A model generated the notes under the pieces. That model ran no database searches, was not told the DNA's origin, and saw only the letters and a list, made by a program, of their open reading frames with translations. This document shows positions 18,370 to 27,332 of a stretch of DNA of 64,000 nucleotides, piece after piece. The translations under genes and the position numbers were made by a program. Source of the DNA: Dyadobacter sp. UC 10 (lineage in GTDB: Bacteria; Bacteroidota; Bacteroidia; Cytophagales; Spirosomataceae); assembly GCF_008369915.1 (NCBI RefSeq), contig NZ_VSRN01000001.1:3716501-3780500 (forward strand), read 5' to 3'. Numbering within the stretch: position 1 is the stretch's first letter; the number at the start of each line of letters is the position of its first letter.

Positions 18370-18810
18370 ATGGACAAGGGACGTATACGGCTGGATGACC
18401 TTCGCAAGGAAGTCCCGTTTTCTGTGCCCGAAGATTATTTCGATAATCTCCCTCAGATCATTCAATCGAGAATACCGGCCGAACCTGTGCGTAAGCCGGT
18501 GGTCAGCTGGTCGTGGCAACGGGCCTCGGCGATGGTGGCAGCGATGGCGCTTGTGCTGATGCTGGTGTGGGTGACGGTCCCCGAAAGACAGGGATCTCTC
18601 GGCAAGGAACCTTTGAGCGGGATCAGTAATGCAACCATCATCAACTATCTGGAAGATGAGGATATCAGTTACTACGATTTAAGTGAACATAAAGTAGTTC
18701 AAAAAGCTTTTGACACCGATTCTACGGTATTGTACTACCTGGATGGACTGGATGATGATATTTTACGTCAGCAAATCCAGGAAACGACTTCCGGGAATGA
18801 GATTATTTGA
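18370..18810 (+). CDS. single-pass membrane protein, putative anti-sigma
   Basis: 146 residues, no family I can name with certainty. About 55 polar residues (cytoplasmic, with PFSVPEDYFDNLP) are followed by a membrane segment at about 54-67 (ASAMVAAMALVLMLVWV) and an acidic tail of about 75 residues. A PEDYFDNLP segment before one membrane helix occurs in many small proteins encoded next to ECF sigma genes in this phylum. Its position directly after the sigma gene supports an anti-sigma or modulator role, which is inferred. Confidence 0.65.
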   Translation: MDKGRIRLDDLRKEVPFSVPEDYFDNLPQIIQSRIPAEPVRKPVVSWSWQRASAMVAAMALVLMLVWVTVPERQGSLGKEPLSGISNATIINYLEDEDISYYDLSEHKVVQKAFDTDSTVLYYLDGLDDDILRQQIQETTSGNEII

Positions 18811-18829
18811 TCCTAACAGAATAAAAGAA

Positions 18830-19291
18830 ATGAAGCATAAAGTCATAACCCACCAATATCGAAATCTCTTGGTTGCCATGGCGCTTGTTTTAGCTGCTTT
18901 TTCTACGGCTAATGCGCAGCGGCGATCCGAGGAAGAAATTAAGAGAATTCAGGACGCCAAAGTAGCCATTATTACGAACAGGTTAAGTCTGACTCCTGAA
19001 CAGTCGGCCGGATTCTGGCCAGTTTACAATGAATTTTCTCAAAAGAGGCGTGAGATTCACCGGGCTCAGAGGAAAATTGTCAATGATAAAAAAGCGGAAG
19101 GGAAGACGGATGAGCAGGTGCTCAACAATCTCAAGGAAGTGCAGGATTTGAGGCAGAAGGAACTTGATCTTGAAAAGGAATACCAGAACAGGTTTTTAAA
19201 AGTGATTTCCGCAGCTCAGGTCATCGAGTTATACAAAGCTGAAAAGACGTTTAACGATATGCTTCTTCAGCGACTCAAACAGAAGAATTAA
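18830..19291 (+). CDS. periplasmic LTxxQ/Spy-like protein
   Basis: About 153 residues from the ATG at 18830, which starts a clean signal peptide (ending TANAQ); an open frame runs further upstream but overlaps the previous gene. The mature part is helical and highly charged, with ITNRLSLTPEQSAGFWPVYNEF, an LTxxQ-type motif of the CpxP/Spy class of periplasmic stress sensors and chaperones. It lies 19 bases after the putative anti-sigma gene, so it may sense or buffer envelope stress for the adjacent sigma factor. Confidence 0.7.
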   Translation: MKHKVITHQYRNLLVAMALVLAAFSTANAQRRSEEEIKRIQDAKVAIITNRLSLTPEQSAGFWPVYNEFSQKRREIHRAQRKIVNDKKAEGKTDEQVLNNLKEVQDLRQKELDLEKEYQNRFLKVISAAQVIELYKAEKTFNDMLLQRLKQKN

Positions 19292-19325
19292 TAACCTGGA
19301 TTATCGACTTATTTGCAGATTAATT

Positions 19326-19359
19326 TCCCCCGGCTGAATTTCAGCCGGGGGATTTTTTT
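19326..19359 (+). terminator. terminator of the ECF sigma operon
   Basis: A perfect 12-base-pair stem (TCCCCCGGCTGA with its complement), a 3-base loop and a run of seven T residues. It overlaps the stop codon of the convergent sulP gene by two bases. Confidence 0.88.
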
Positions 19360-20935
19360 AATGCCCGCCTACCACTTCAACGTCATTAATACCTTTTGTT
19401 TCCACCGTAATGTTACGTAATGGAGCAGAATGCTTCTTGAAATCCTGTATGATTTCAAGAACATCATAATCAATATTAATCGATTTGCTACCATCAATAA
19501 CAACCGTCGCTCCATCAGGAAGATTTTCAAGCGTTGCGTTGATACTTCCTTTGTTTAAGAATGTCACTTCTTCTGATAATTGAAGCGTAATGACCTCACC
19601 TTCACGATGTTGTTCCTTGATATAGTGGTACGAATGCTGATAGTTCTTTCTAAGGATAAAGTAGATCGCCACCACCATACCAACTGCAATTCCCTTCAAC
19701 AAATCAGTGCTGAGGATGGCAATGATGGTCACTATGAAAGGAACGAACTGTTCCTTACCCAGGCTGTACATACTCTTGTAAAGTGCGAACTTTGACAGCT
19801 TGTATCCGACCAGCAGAAGTATCGCCGCTAAGGAAGCCAGCGGAATGTAATTTAAAAATGCCGGAATAAATACCGCTGAAAGCAGCAATATAGATCCGTG
19901 AATGATCGTACTCATTCTGGTACGTCCACCTGAGTCAATATTTGCCGAACTACGGACAATTACCTGGGTGACGGGCAAACCTCCGATCAAACCGGAAGTC
20001 ATATTGCCGATTCCCTGTGCGATAAGCTCTCTGTTAGTAGGAGTACTACGCTTGAATGGATCAAGCTTATCAGTAGCCTCTACCGACAACAGTGTTTCCA
20101 AGCTGGCAACAATGGCGAGTGTTAATGCTATCGTATACACTTCTACCCTCTGAAATGCAGAGAAGTCGGGCGTTTTGAAGAAACTGAAAAATTCACTGGG
20201 AGTGGCGGCAACAGGCAGCTGAACCATGTGTTCTCCTGTTAAAACCAGCTCCGGCGCAAATGCTGCATAGGCCAGGTTAAGCAAAACTCCGATCGCTACA
20301 ACAAATAATGCACCTGGTACAAATCGGAACAGCTGTATTTTCTTCATGAAAGGTCTATCAAACAAAATCAAAAGACCGACAGATATGACAGAGATAATAA
20401 TGGCGCCAGTGCTACTATATCTGACTGCATTCCATAATTCGGTAAACGTATTTTGTCCGTCTTTTTGACTAAAGGCTTCATCTCCCATAAAGTCGGCATC
20501 ATATCCGAAAGCATGCGGTATTTCTTTTAAGATCAAAGTAATACCTATTGCTGCCAGCATTCCTTTGATAACAGACGAAGGGAAATAATAGCCTATAATA
20601 CCGGCTTTGAGCAATCCCGCGACAACTTGTATCACCCCTGCCAGCACGACTGCAAGCAAGAAGGCTTCAAAACTGCCGAGGGTGTCAAGTGCGTTCAATA
20701 CGATCACAACCAGACCCGCTGCGGGACCGGCAACTCCCAGGGATGACCTGCTGAGCGAGCCAACAACTATACCACCGACCATACCGGCAATAATTCCTGA
20801 GAAAAGCAGGTCGGGCCGGCCGGTAGATGCCAGGGCTATCCCCAAACAAAGGGGCAAGGCCACCAGGTAAACGACGAGCCCTGAGGGAAAATCGTATTTG
20901 AGATTGGAGAACAAATTATTCTTATTCAATGACAT
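19358..20935 (-). CDS. SulP-family anion transporter with STAS-like tail
   Basis: 525 residues. About 10-14 membrane segments fill residues 15-425, including the family motif region LPLCLGIALASTGRPDLLFSG and a conserved TNRELIAQGIGNMTSGLIGGLPVT loop (SulP signature). The C-terminal 100 residues form a STAS-type domain (VTFLNKGSINATLENLP, VIDGSKSINIDYD). SulP proteins carry sulfate or bicarbonate. The carbonic anhydrase gene ends 45 bases upstream on the same strand, which favours bicarbonate (BicA-like) over sulfate, but the ion cannot be read from sequence alone. Confidence 0.9.
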   Translation of the reverse strand: MSLNKNNLFSNLKYDFPSGLVVYLVALPLCLGIALASTGRPDLLFSGIIAGMVGGIVVGSLSRSSLGVAGPAAGLVVIVLNALDTLGSFEAFLLAVVLAGVIQVVAGLLKAGIIGYYFPSSVIKGMLAAIGITLILKEIPHAFGYDADFMGDEAFSQKDGQNTFTELWNAVRYSSTGAIIISVISVGLLILFDRPFMKKIQLFRFVPGALFVVAIGVLLNLAYAAFAPELVLTGEHMVQLPVAATPSEFFSFFKTPDFSAFQRVEVYTIALTLAIVASLETLLSVEATDKLDPFKRSTPTNRELIAQGIGNMTSGLIGGLPVTQVIVRSSANIDSGGRTRMSTIIHGSILLLSAVFIPAFLNYIPLASLAAILLLVGYKLSKFALYKSMYSLGKEQFVPFIVTIIAILSTDLLKGIAVGMVVAIYFILRKNYQHSYHYIKEQHREGEVITLQLSEEVTFLNKGSINATLENLPDGATVVIDGSKSINIDYDVLEIIQDFKKHSAPLRNITVETKGINDVEVVGGH

Positions 20936-20980
20936 ACGATTGATTCGAAAAGATAATTAGTTGATTATTTAACAGATTGC

Positions 20981-21628
20981 TCAAACGCTCTGGGGGCTCT
21001 CCAGACGGTATACATCCTCAAAATCGTTGGTGTTGTCCGTTGTCACATCCAGATCCTGTAGAATACCAGTTTTGATATCATATACCAGCCCATGGACCTG
21101 AAGTTCCTTGCCGTTGGCCCACGCGTTCTGCACGATGCTCGTTTTTGCAAGATCGCGTACCTGCTCAATCACATTCAGTTCTACAAGTCTGTTGCTGCGC
21201 AATTGCAGATCAGATATAGCATTCAATTCCTCCTGATGCACTCTGTAAACATCCTTGATATGACGGAGCCAGTTATCAATCAGACCTACTTGTTTGTTGC
21301 CCATCGCAGTTATTACACCTCCACAGCCATAATGTCCACACACAATAAGATGTTTTATCCCCAGTACATTAACTGAGTAATCGAGGACACTGAGCATGCT
21401 CATATCGGTGTGAATCACCATATTGGCTATATTCCGGTGCACAAAAATATCTCCCGGTTGGGTGCCGGTTAGTGCATTTGCCGGAACACGGCTATCCGAA
21501 CAGCCTATCCAGAGAAATTTTGGGCTTTGTCCTTTCGCCAGGTTATTAAAGAAGTCTGGATTTTCCTGGGTAATATCGTTAACCCATTTTTTGTTGTTCT
21601 CAAAAAGCTGCTGATATGATTTGATCAT
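20981..21628 (-). CDS. can: beta-class carbonic anhydrase
   Basis: 215 residues. Zinc ligands are C43 and D45 in IGCSDSRVPA and H99 and C102 in VCGHYGCGGV, as in clade-B beta-carbonic anhydrases. It interconverts CO2 and bicarbonate in the cytoplasm. The downstream gene, 45 bases away on the same strand, is a SulP transporter, so the pair probably works together in inorganic carbon or pH handling. Confidence 0.95.
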   Translation of the reverse strand: MIKSYQQLFENNKKWVNDITQENPDFFNNLAKGQSPKFLWIGCSDSRVPANALTGTQPGDIFVHRNIANMVIHTDMSMLSVLDYSVNVLGIKHLIVCGHYGCGGVITAMGNKQVGLIDNWLRHIKDVYRVHQEELNAISDLQLRSNRLVELNVIEQVRDLAKTSIVQNAWANGKELQVHGLVYDIKTGILQDLDVTTDNTNDFEDVYRLESPQSV

Positions 21629-21738
21629 GATTTCTCAATTATTGATTTTAATAAAGCAATAGGAATATATACTGACTAGGATGGTGGCATCAATTGCCAT
21701 CATCATACAGGATAACAGAATAATAAAAATCGAAAAAA

Positions 21739-22035
21739 TCAGATCAGCTCTGGAGGAGGCGAAATGAGATTATAGAAAATCTCGTTCCGAAAACTGATTG
21801 AGAAAAGAAAGGAGGCTTTGAGTGGAATGGAGAGACAAAATTTGTCGAAATGGACAATGTGATCCGCAAAGAACTGATCATCATTTACCTTTTCCAACTC
21901 AGTTTTCTCATTGTCGCAAGTACCAGTATCACAAACCATAGATGCCTTTGCCTTGACCAGCAAGTAGCTAACTACATCTGTGGCTTTACAGATTAGGAAG
22001 GTCGTGAGCAATATGAGGCAGAGCTTTCTGAACAA
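21739..22035 (-). CDS. small exported hypothetical protein
   Basis: 98 residues with a hydrophobic N-terminus (LILLTTFLICKA), a short Cys-containing acidic stretch (VCDTGTCDNEKTE), and a C-terminus ending in SPPPELI. It has no ATG at a suitable place: the frame begins after a stop codon at 22081 and only TTG (22035) or CTG could start a signal peptide. Small exported proteins with paired cysteines and a PP tail occur in Bacteroidota next to metal or stress genes, but I cannot place this one in a family. It lies 110 bases upstream of can. Confidence 0.4.
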   Translation of the reverse strand: MFRKLCLILLTTFLICKATDVVSYLLVKAKASMVCDTGTCDNEKTELEKVNDDQFFADHIVHFDKFCLSIPLKASFLFSISFRNEIFYNLISPPPELI

Positions 22036-22153
22036 GGTACAACGGTATTTAGAGAAACGATTAAAGAACAGCTGACGGGGCTAAAACGTTCTGTTCGCGC
22101 TTAAATTATGTGCGCAGCCAGGCATTTTAAGTAGTTCAACAATCACCGGAAAT

Positions 22154-22184
22154 AAAAAAAAGGGTGTAACTAAACAACCCTTTT
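22154..22184 (-). terminator. terminator of the 36-residue gene
   Basis: On the minus strand AAAAGGGT pairs with ACCCTTTT across an 11-base loop, followed by a run of eight T residues. It begins inside the stop codon of the small ORF at 22183-22293. Confidence 0.7.
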
Positions 22185-22293
22185 ACTTATTTGTTTTCCA
22201 ACCCTTTTCATGGTTCTCAAGCCAACGCCCGACAAGGAAGGCCGCGCTTAAAAGAACTATATAGAAAACGATCATTATGATTGTCATTTGCAT
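22183..22293 (-). CDS. 36-residue single-pass membrane protein
   Basis: An ATG at 22293 opens a 36-codon frame: a hydrophobic segment (TIIMIVFYIVLLSAAFLVG) followed by a charged tail (RWLENHEKGWKTNK). A tidy terminator hairpin with a T run begins at its stop codon, which argues that this is a real short transcript. The size and topology recall small accessory subunits of membrane complexes, but I see no matching family. It lies 80 bases upstream of nothing related: hisB ends at 22374 on the same strand. Confidence 0.55.
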   Translation of the reverse strand: MQMTIIMIVFYIVLLSAAFLVGRWLENHEKGWKTNK

Positions 22294-22373
22294 AAAATAT
22301 CCGTTTAGCGGTTCTTTTGAATAGAACAAAAGTAACTAAAAAAAGCAAAGTGGAAGATTAATTAAATAAAAAA

Positions 22374-23498
22374 TTATAGTATTCCTTTCGTTGAGGGCAT
22401 AAAATCAAGTGCTTTCAAATCTCTTTTAACCGCCATTTTAATGGCTTTAGCGAAGGCTTTGAAAATCGATTCGATCTTATGATGTTCATTTTGTCCTTCT
22501 ACTTTGATATTCAGGTTTGAAAGCGAAGTGTCTGAAAATGATTTAAAGAAATGAAAGAACATTTCAGTAGGCATTTCGCCAATCTTTTCGCGCTTGAAAT
22601 CAGCGTCCCAAACGATCCAGGGGCGGCCGGAAAAATCGATTGCAACCTGGGCGAGGGCTTCATCCATCGGCAAAAGAAATCCGTAGCGATTGATACCCCT
22701 CTTATCTCCAATCGCCTGGCGATAGGCTTCTCCCAGCGCAAGTGCAGTGTCTTCTATCGTATGGTGCTCGTCAATATGCAAATCCCCATCTACACGGATC
22801 GTCAGGTCTGCGCCGGAATGCCTGGCCAGCTGATCGAGCATATGGTCGAAGAAGCCCAGGCCGGTATGGATTTCAGACCTGCCGCTTCCGTCGAGATTCA
22901 GATCGATTTTAATTTGAGTTTCCTTCGTATTTCTCTCTACGGACGCTCTTCTGGAAGGCAGTTTCAGGTGTTCGTAAATGTTATCCCAATCCCTGGAAAT
23001 CAATGTCGTGCATTGCTTCATTTGATCGGATACATTGGTTTCCGGCAGCGTATCGGCAACAAGAATAGCTTTTGCTCCAAGGTTTAATGCGAGCTGGATA
23101 TCTGTCAGACGGTCGCCGATCACATAGCTGTTGGCCAGGTCATATTCGGCAGAGAAGTAAGAAGTCAGCATACCAATCCCGGGCTTTCGGGTTGGAAGGT
23201 TTTCTTCCGGGAAGCTCCGGTCGATTAAAATTTCGGCAAAGTGAATGTTTTCGCCTTCAAGCGTCAGCAGCATTTTATTATGTGCCGGCCAAAAAGTGGG
23301 CTCAGGAAATGAATCGGTTCCTAATCCATCCTGGTTTGTGATCATTACGAGTTCATAATCAGTCTCTTCTGCTATTTTGCGCAGGTTTGAGATAGCCTTC
23401 GGCAAAAATTCAAGCTTTTCCAGAGAGTCGACCTGAAAGTCAGTAGGCGGTTCTACGATAATTGTTCCGTCACGGTCGATAAACAGTACTTTTTTCAT
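22374..23498 (-). CDS. hisB: bifunctional histidinol-phosphatase / imidazoleglycerol-phosphate dehydratase
   Basis: 374 residues, two domains. Residues 1-165 are a HAD phosphatase (nucleophile D8 and D10 in [11 protein letters not shown]; a GIGMLTSYF segment and [13 protein letters not shown]). Residues about 180-374 are the dehydratase ([66 protein letters not shown], with the manganese-binding histidines). It performs steps 6 and 8 of histidine biosynthesis. The fused form is usual in this phylum. No other his genes are in the window. Confidence 0.96.
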   Translation of the reverse strand: MKKVLFIDRDGTIIVEPPTDFQVDSLEKLEFLPKAISNLRKIAEETDYELVMITNQDGLGTDSFPEPTFWPAHNKMLLTLEGENIHFAEILIDRSFPEENLPTRKPGIGMLTSYFSAEYDLANSYVIGDRLTDIQLALNLGAKAILVADTLPETNVSDQMKQCTTLISRDWDNIYEHLKLPSRRASVERNTKETQIKIDLNLDGSGRSEIHTGLGFFDHMLDQLARHSGADLTIRVDGDLHIDEHHTIEDTALALGEAYRQAIGDKRGINRYGFLLPMDEALAQVAIDFSGRPWIVWDADFKREKIGEMPTEMFFHFFKSFSDTSLSNLNIKVEGQNEHHKIESIFKAFAKAIKMAVKRDLKALDFMPSTKGIL

Positions 23499-23679
23499 TT
23501 ATAAATTTTTAGGAAGATAGCAGACGCATCCTGTCTGCTGAAAATGCTGTGTGCAAAGTTCGCAAACTATGCGAAATTGAAAAGTTATTGTGATGATTGT
23601 AGCCAAGAATCATGTATTACCTGAAAGTAACAGTGCGCAAGATGTCTTAACTTTGAGTTTTCAAAACGTACAATTTAAG

Positions 23680-24273
23680 ATGTTTACAGGAATCGTTGAG
23701 GCAGTAGGTGAGGTAATGAAGGTAGAGGAGCAGGGCACAAACAAAACTTTCACTCTTGTATCTTCGCTGGCGAAGGACTTTAAAATAGACCAGAGTATAA
23801 ACCATAATGGCGTTTGCCTGACAGTGATTGCGGTTGACGGAGAGTCGTACCAGGTAACTGCAATTGAAGAAACACTCTTGAAAACAAATCTTGGGGCTTT
23901 GGCCTCTGGCAGTAAGGTTAATCTTGAACGTTGTATGCCGGCCAACGGGCGTTTTGACGGGCATATCGTGCAGGGTCATATTGATCAGACCGGAATTTGT
24001 ACAAATGTGGAGGAGCGGGACGGGAGCTGGCTTTTTGATTTTGAATACGATGCTACGAATGGGAATATCACGGTGGAAAAGGGGTCAATATGCATCAATG
24101 GAGTGAGTCTGACGGTTTTCAACTCTGAGCAAAGCTCGTTTAGAGTCGCTATAATACCTTATACTTACTCCTTTACAAATTTCCATTTCCTGCGGGCAGG
24201 CGATTCAGTCAATCTGGAATTTGATATTTTAGGTAAGTATATTAAAAGAATTCTGGGCGTTAATGCACTTTAA
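23680..24273 (+). CDS. ribE: riboflavin synthase, alpha chain
   Basis: About 197 residues from the ATG at 23680 (MFTGIVEAVGEV), the normal start; upstream open frame is not part of the family. Two lumazine-binding barrels are visible (MFTGIV...NHNGVCLTVIAVDG and HIVQGHIDQTG...GSICINGVSLTVFN), each with its CLTV-type motif. It dismutates two 6,7-dimethyl-8-ribityllumazine molecules to riboflavin. Confidence 0.95.
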   Translation: MFTGIVEAVGEVMKVEEQGTNKTFTLVSSLAKDFKIDQSINHNGVCLTVIAVDGESYQVTAIEETLLKTNLGALASGSKVNLERCMPANGRFDGHIVQGHIDQTGICTNVEERDGSWLFDFEYDATNGNITVEKGSICINGVSLTVFNSEQSSFRVAIIPYTYSFTNFHFLRAGDSVNLEFDILGKYIKRILGVNAL

Positions 24274-24343
24274 CATATTGGCTTCTTAGATTATTACGTT
24301 TATTTTTACCCGTATATACCAGTTTCGTGCATTCAATATATTC

Positions 24344-25141
24344 ATGGCCAAAATAAGTACGCAGTCCAGGAAGGACCTCTTCATACATATTGGAATTATC
24401 GTTTCGCTTCTTCTGGTAATCTTTTTAGGATTCTTTTTTGTTTATCTGCCTTTCACAACAAACCATGGCGAGGCTATTACTGTGCCGGATCTGAAAAAGA
24501 AAAGTGTGGCGGACCTCGAAGAATTTTTGGAGACCAGAGACCTCCGCTACGAAGTCGACTGCACATTCGTCGCCAATATTCAACCGCTGACTATTATTGC
24601 CCAGTATCCACCACCGGGTGCGAAGGTGAAAGAAGGACGGAAAATTTACGTCACCGTTGTATCCAACACCGCGCCGCTTATCAAAATGCCTAAGCTCACA
24701 GACATGACTCACCGGAGCGCGCAGATGCTGTTGAAAAGTGTTGGGTTAGAGGAAGGAAACATTTCATATGTTCCGGATATGGCCCAGAATGCGGTGCTTC
24801 GACAGTTATACAATGGAAAAGAGATATTGCCCGGTCAGCCGATCACCAAGGGTTCGAAAATTGACCTGGAATTGGGCGAGGGGCTTGGTACCGCTCAATT
24901 TGAGGCACCCTCGGTAATTGGAATGCCGCTCGACGAAGCCAAGATTGCTATAATAGGGTCGGGGCTGAAAGTTGGCCAGCAAATGGAGCTGCCGGCAGAG
25001 GAGGGACAGGCACCGGGATCAATTGTCCGGCAAAACCCGGATGCGGGAAGTAATGTAAGAATAGGAGATGTAATTGACCTTTGGGTAACACCGCAGTCTT
25101 TGGAACCAACTGAGAATGGAAGTAGCCAACCCGAACCGTAA
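24344..25141 (+). CDS. PASTA-domain membrane protein
   Basis: 265 residues. A short cytoplasmic N-terminus, one membrane segment at about residues 15-35 (LFIHIGIIVSLLLVIFLGFF), then three PASTA domains at about 43-107, 113-182 and 187-250, each starting with a V/M-P-x-L or P-S-V-I-G-M motif and ending in a beta strand. PASTA domains bind peptidoglycan stem peptides or beta-lactams; here they sit in the periplasm without an attached kinase or transpeptidase. The T9SS-tail gene overlaps its end by 26 bases. Confidence 0.88.
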   Translation: MAKISTQSRKDLFIHIGIIVSLLLVIFLGFFFVYLPFTTNHGEAITVPDLKKKSVADLEEFLETRDLRYEVDCTFVANIQPLTIIAQYPPPGAKVKEGRKIYVTVVSNTAPLIKMPKLTDMTHRSAQMLLKSVGLEEGNISYVPDMAQNAVLRQLYNGKEILPGQPITKGSKIDLELGEGLGTAQFEAPSVIGMPLDEAKIAIIGSGLKVGQQMELPAEEGQAPGSIVRQNPDAGSNVRIGDVIDLWVTPQSLEPTENGSSQPEP

Positions 25142-26969
25142 CATATTCAATATCAGCATTCAGTTTCTGTGTATCGGGGTATTGCTGCTTTTGCAATGCA
25201 AGGTCACTTTTGCACAGCTCAGGCTTGTGCCGCTGGAAGAAGGATATTATGAACAGGAAATTTCAACAGAAAACGTATTAAGAACCGGAGTAGTTTCACT
25301 TCCTTTTTTCGACGACTTTTCTACTACAAAAACCGCTGCACCCGATTCGCGTTACTGGCTTCCGGGGAGTGGGGTTTATGTTAATAACACCCTTTCAACT
25401 ACACAACCATCCAGAAATATCGCCACGTTCGACGGGCTTAGCGTAAACGGAGTACCTTATAACCTTGTAAATCCACTCGGGCAGGGCTATACCGACACGC
25501 TAACTTCTCAACCCATTAACCTTTCGGGTAAAAGTGTAAGTGACTCGGTTTATCTGAGCTTTTATTGGATGGCAAAGGGACTCGGCGAGCTACCTGATTC
25601 CAGTGATTTTTTGAGTGTAGAATTCTTGAACCGGAACAATGAATGGACGAATGTCTGGAACCAGAACGGCTTTGAGGCGGATACCTTGTTTACTCAAAAA
25701 TTCATCAAAATTTCCGACCCGCTCTATTTTCACGGAGCATTTCAGTTCAGATTCAGGTCGTATGGACGAGGCTCAGGCCCTTATGATACCTGGCATTTGG
25801 ATTATGTCTATCTCGATACAAAAAGGTCTGTACGACAACCCTTTATATTTGACGTAGCAACCAGAAAACCAATCTCTCCTTTTCTTAAAACTTACAGCGC
25901 CATGCCCCTGCGGCAGTATCTCGTCAGGCCTGCGTCAATGATTTCTGATTCGGTTAACACCGATATAGTCAACCATTTCAACAACTTCAATATTCTCACC
26001 AGTACTTTCACATTAACGGACGAGCGGAGCGGGAAGGAATATCAGCGAAATGTGCAGCGTTCTATTTATGTGGAATCTTTGAAGTCAAAGCCGCTTGGGG
26101 TAAAATTGACCGCGCCTGCAATTGCTTCAACGGCAGACAGCATTAATCTGGTAAGCCGGTTTTTTTTAACTACAACCGATTCAATTCCAAATCTCAGTTT
26201 AAAGAACAACGATACAATTGTTTCAAGGGTTACCCTGAAAGATTACTTCGCCTTTGATGATGGAAGTGCAGAATATGGGGTGCAGGTAAATCAGAAGCTT
26301 GGGCGCGTGGCGACAAGATATGTCCTTACAAAGCCTGATACGATCGGTGGCGTCAGGCTGGCGTTAGTTCCTTTTAATAAAGATATTGCCGGTCAGAGCT
26401 TTACTGTTCAGTTTTACAGCAATAAGAATGGCAAACCTGACCAGATAATTGCGCAGCGGTCAGTCCCGGTCTCCTATCCCGCCAAACGTGATGGATTTGT
26501 TGACTATAAACTGGCGAGCCCGGTTGCTGTATCAGATACTTTTTACGTTGGATGGACACAGATCAACGAGCAACCTGTGACCGTTGGATTCGATAGAAAT
26601 TCGAGGCTGGGAAAGAGTCACATCTTTTATAATTTGGGAACTGAGTGGATTCAGGAGAAAGGATTAAATGGAAGTATCATGATCCGACCTTATCTAGGCG
26701 AAAAGGCGCAGGGTGTCATTACAGGAAATGAAGAGGTGATTAATGAAAATGTCTTTTTCCCTAATCCTAATCGTGGGAAGCTGCATTGGAAAAATGAGAA
26801 TCTAAAACAGATTGAGATTTTTTCAAAAGAGGGTGTACTTACTAAAACCTTTTCAACAATTCCAGGCAGAACGTCACAAGACATCTCCCAACTTCCGGAT
26901 GGACTTTATCTCCTAAGAGCCTCAGACGGGAAACGATCATTTGCACAAAAATTGTTAATCTTTAAATAG
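25116..26969 (+). CDS. secreted protein with C-terminal type IX sorting domain
   Basis: 617 residues. Signal peptide at residues 1-34 ends TFAQ. The central part is beta-rich with no family I can name. The last 80 residues match a type A T9SS sorting domain: NVFFPNPNRGKLHW, IEIFSKEGVLTKTF, LPDGLYLLRASDGKRSFAQKLLIFK. The protein should therefore cross the inner membrane by Sec and the outer membrane by the T9SS encoded at 29-35 kb. It overlaps the PASTA gene by 26 bases and is 20 bases before the rhodanese gene. Confidence 0.88.
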   Translation: MEVANPNRNIFNISIQFLCIGVLLLLQCKVTFAQLRLVPLEEGYYEQEISTENVLRTGVVSLPFFDDFSTTKTAAPDSRYWLPGSGVYVNNTLSTTQPSRNIATFDGLSVNGVPYNLVNPLGQGYTDTLTSQPINLSGKSVSDSVYLSFYWMAKGLGELPDSSDFLSVEFLNRNNEWTNVWNQNGFEADTLFTQKFIKISDPLYFHGAFQFRFRSYGRGSGPYDTWHLDYVYLDTKRSVRQPFIFDVATRKPISPFLKTYSAMPLRQYLVRPASMISDSVNTDIVNHFNNFNILTSTFTLTDERSGKEYQRNVQRSIYVESLKSKPLGVKLTAPAIASTADSINLVSRFFLTTTDSIPNLSLKNNDTIVSRVTLKDYFAFDDGSAEYGVQVNQKLGRVATRYVLTKPDTIGGVRLALVPFNKDIAGQSFTVQFYSNKNGKPDQIIAQRSVPVSYPAKRDGFVDYKLASPVAVSDTFYVGWTQINEQPVTVGFDRNSRLGKSHIFYNLGTEWIQEKGLNGSIMIRPYLGEKAQGVITGNEEVINENVFFPNPNRGKLHWKNENLKQIEIFSKEGVLTKTFSTIPGRTSQDISQLPDGLYLLRASDGKRSFAQKLLIFK

Positions 26970-26989
26970 TCTATCGAAATAATCAGATA

Positions 26990-27289
26990 ATGGATATTAC
27001 AGTCGAAGAATTGAAAAGAAGATTGGATGAAGGGGAAGACCTTCATTTTTATGATGTTCGCGAAGAACACGAATATGAAGAGGATAATCTGGGTGCAACC
27101 CTGATCCCGCTGGGTGAGCTGCCGGATCACCTGGACGAACTGGAACCGTTGAAAGGAGAGGAAATCATTATCCACTGCCGTTCGGGAGCAAGAAGCGGTA
27201 AAGCTGCAAAGTTCCTCGAATCGCAGGGTTTTAGCAATGTGAGAAATGTTCTGGGAGGCATACTGGCATATCGGGAATTGGAAGATTAG
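26990..27289 (+). CDS. rhodanese-domain protein
   Basis: 99 residues, a single rhodanese domain. The active-site loop is HCRSGARSG with catalytic C63, preceded by LHFYDVREEHEYEE. Single-domain rhodaneses move sulfane sulfur or act as redox and thiol sensors in the cytoplasm. It is 20 bases behind the T9SS cargo gene. A strong hairpin follows. Confidence 0.93.
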   Translation: MDITVEELKRRLDEGEDLHFYDVREEHEYEEDNLGATLIPLGELPDHLDELEPLKGEEIIIHCRSGARSGKAAKFLESQGFSNVRNVLGGILAYRELED

Positions 27290-27294
27290 GTTTC

Positions 27295-27324
27295 GTGGCC
27301 CATTTTCAAGGAGAAATGGGCCAC
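27295..27324. terminator. hairpin between rhodanese and miaA
   Basis: GTGGCCCATTT paired perfectly with AAATGGGCCAC around an 8-base loop. There is no T run on either side, so it may serve as a weak or Rho-assisted end for two convergent genes. Confidence 0.5.
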
Positions 27325-27332
27325 AACTGATT

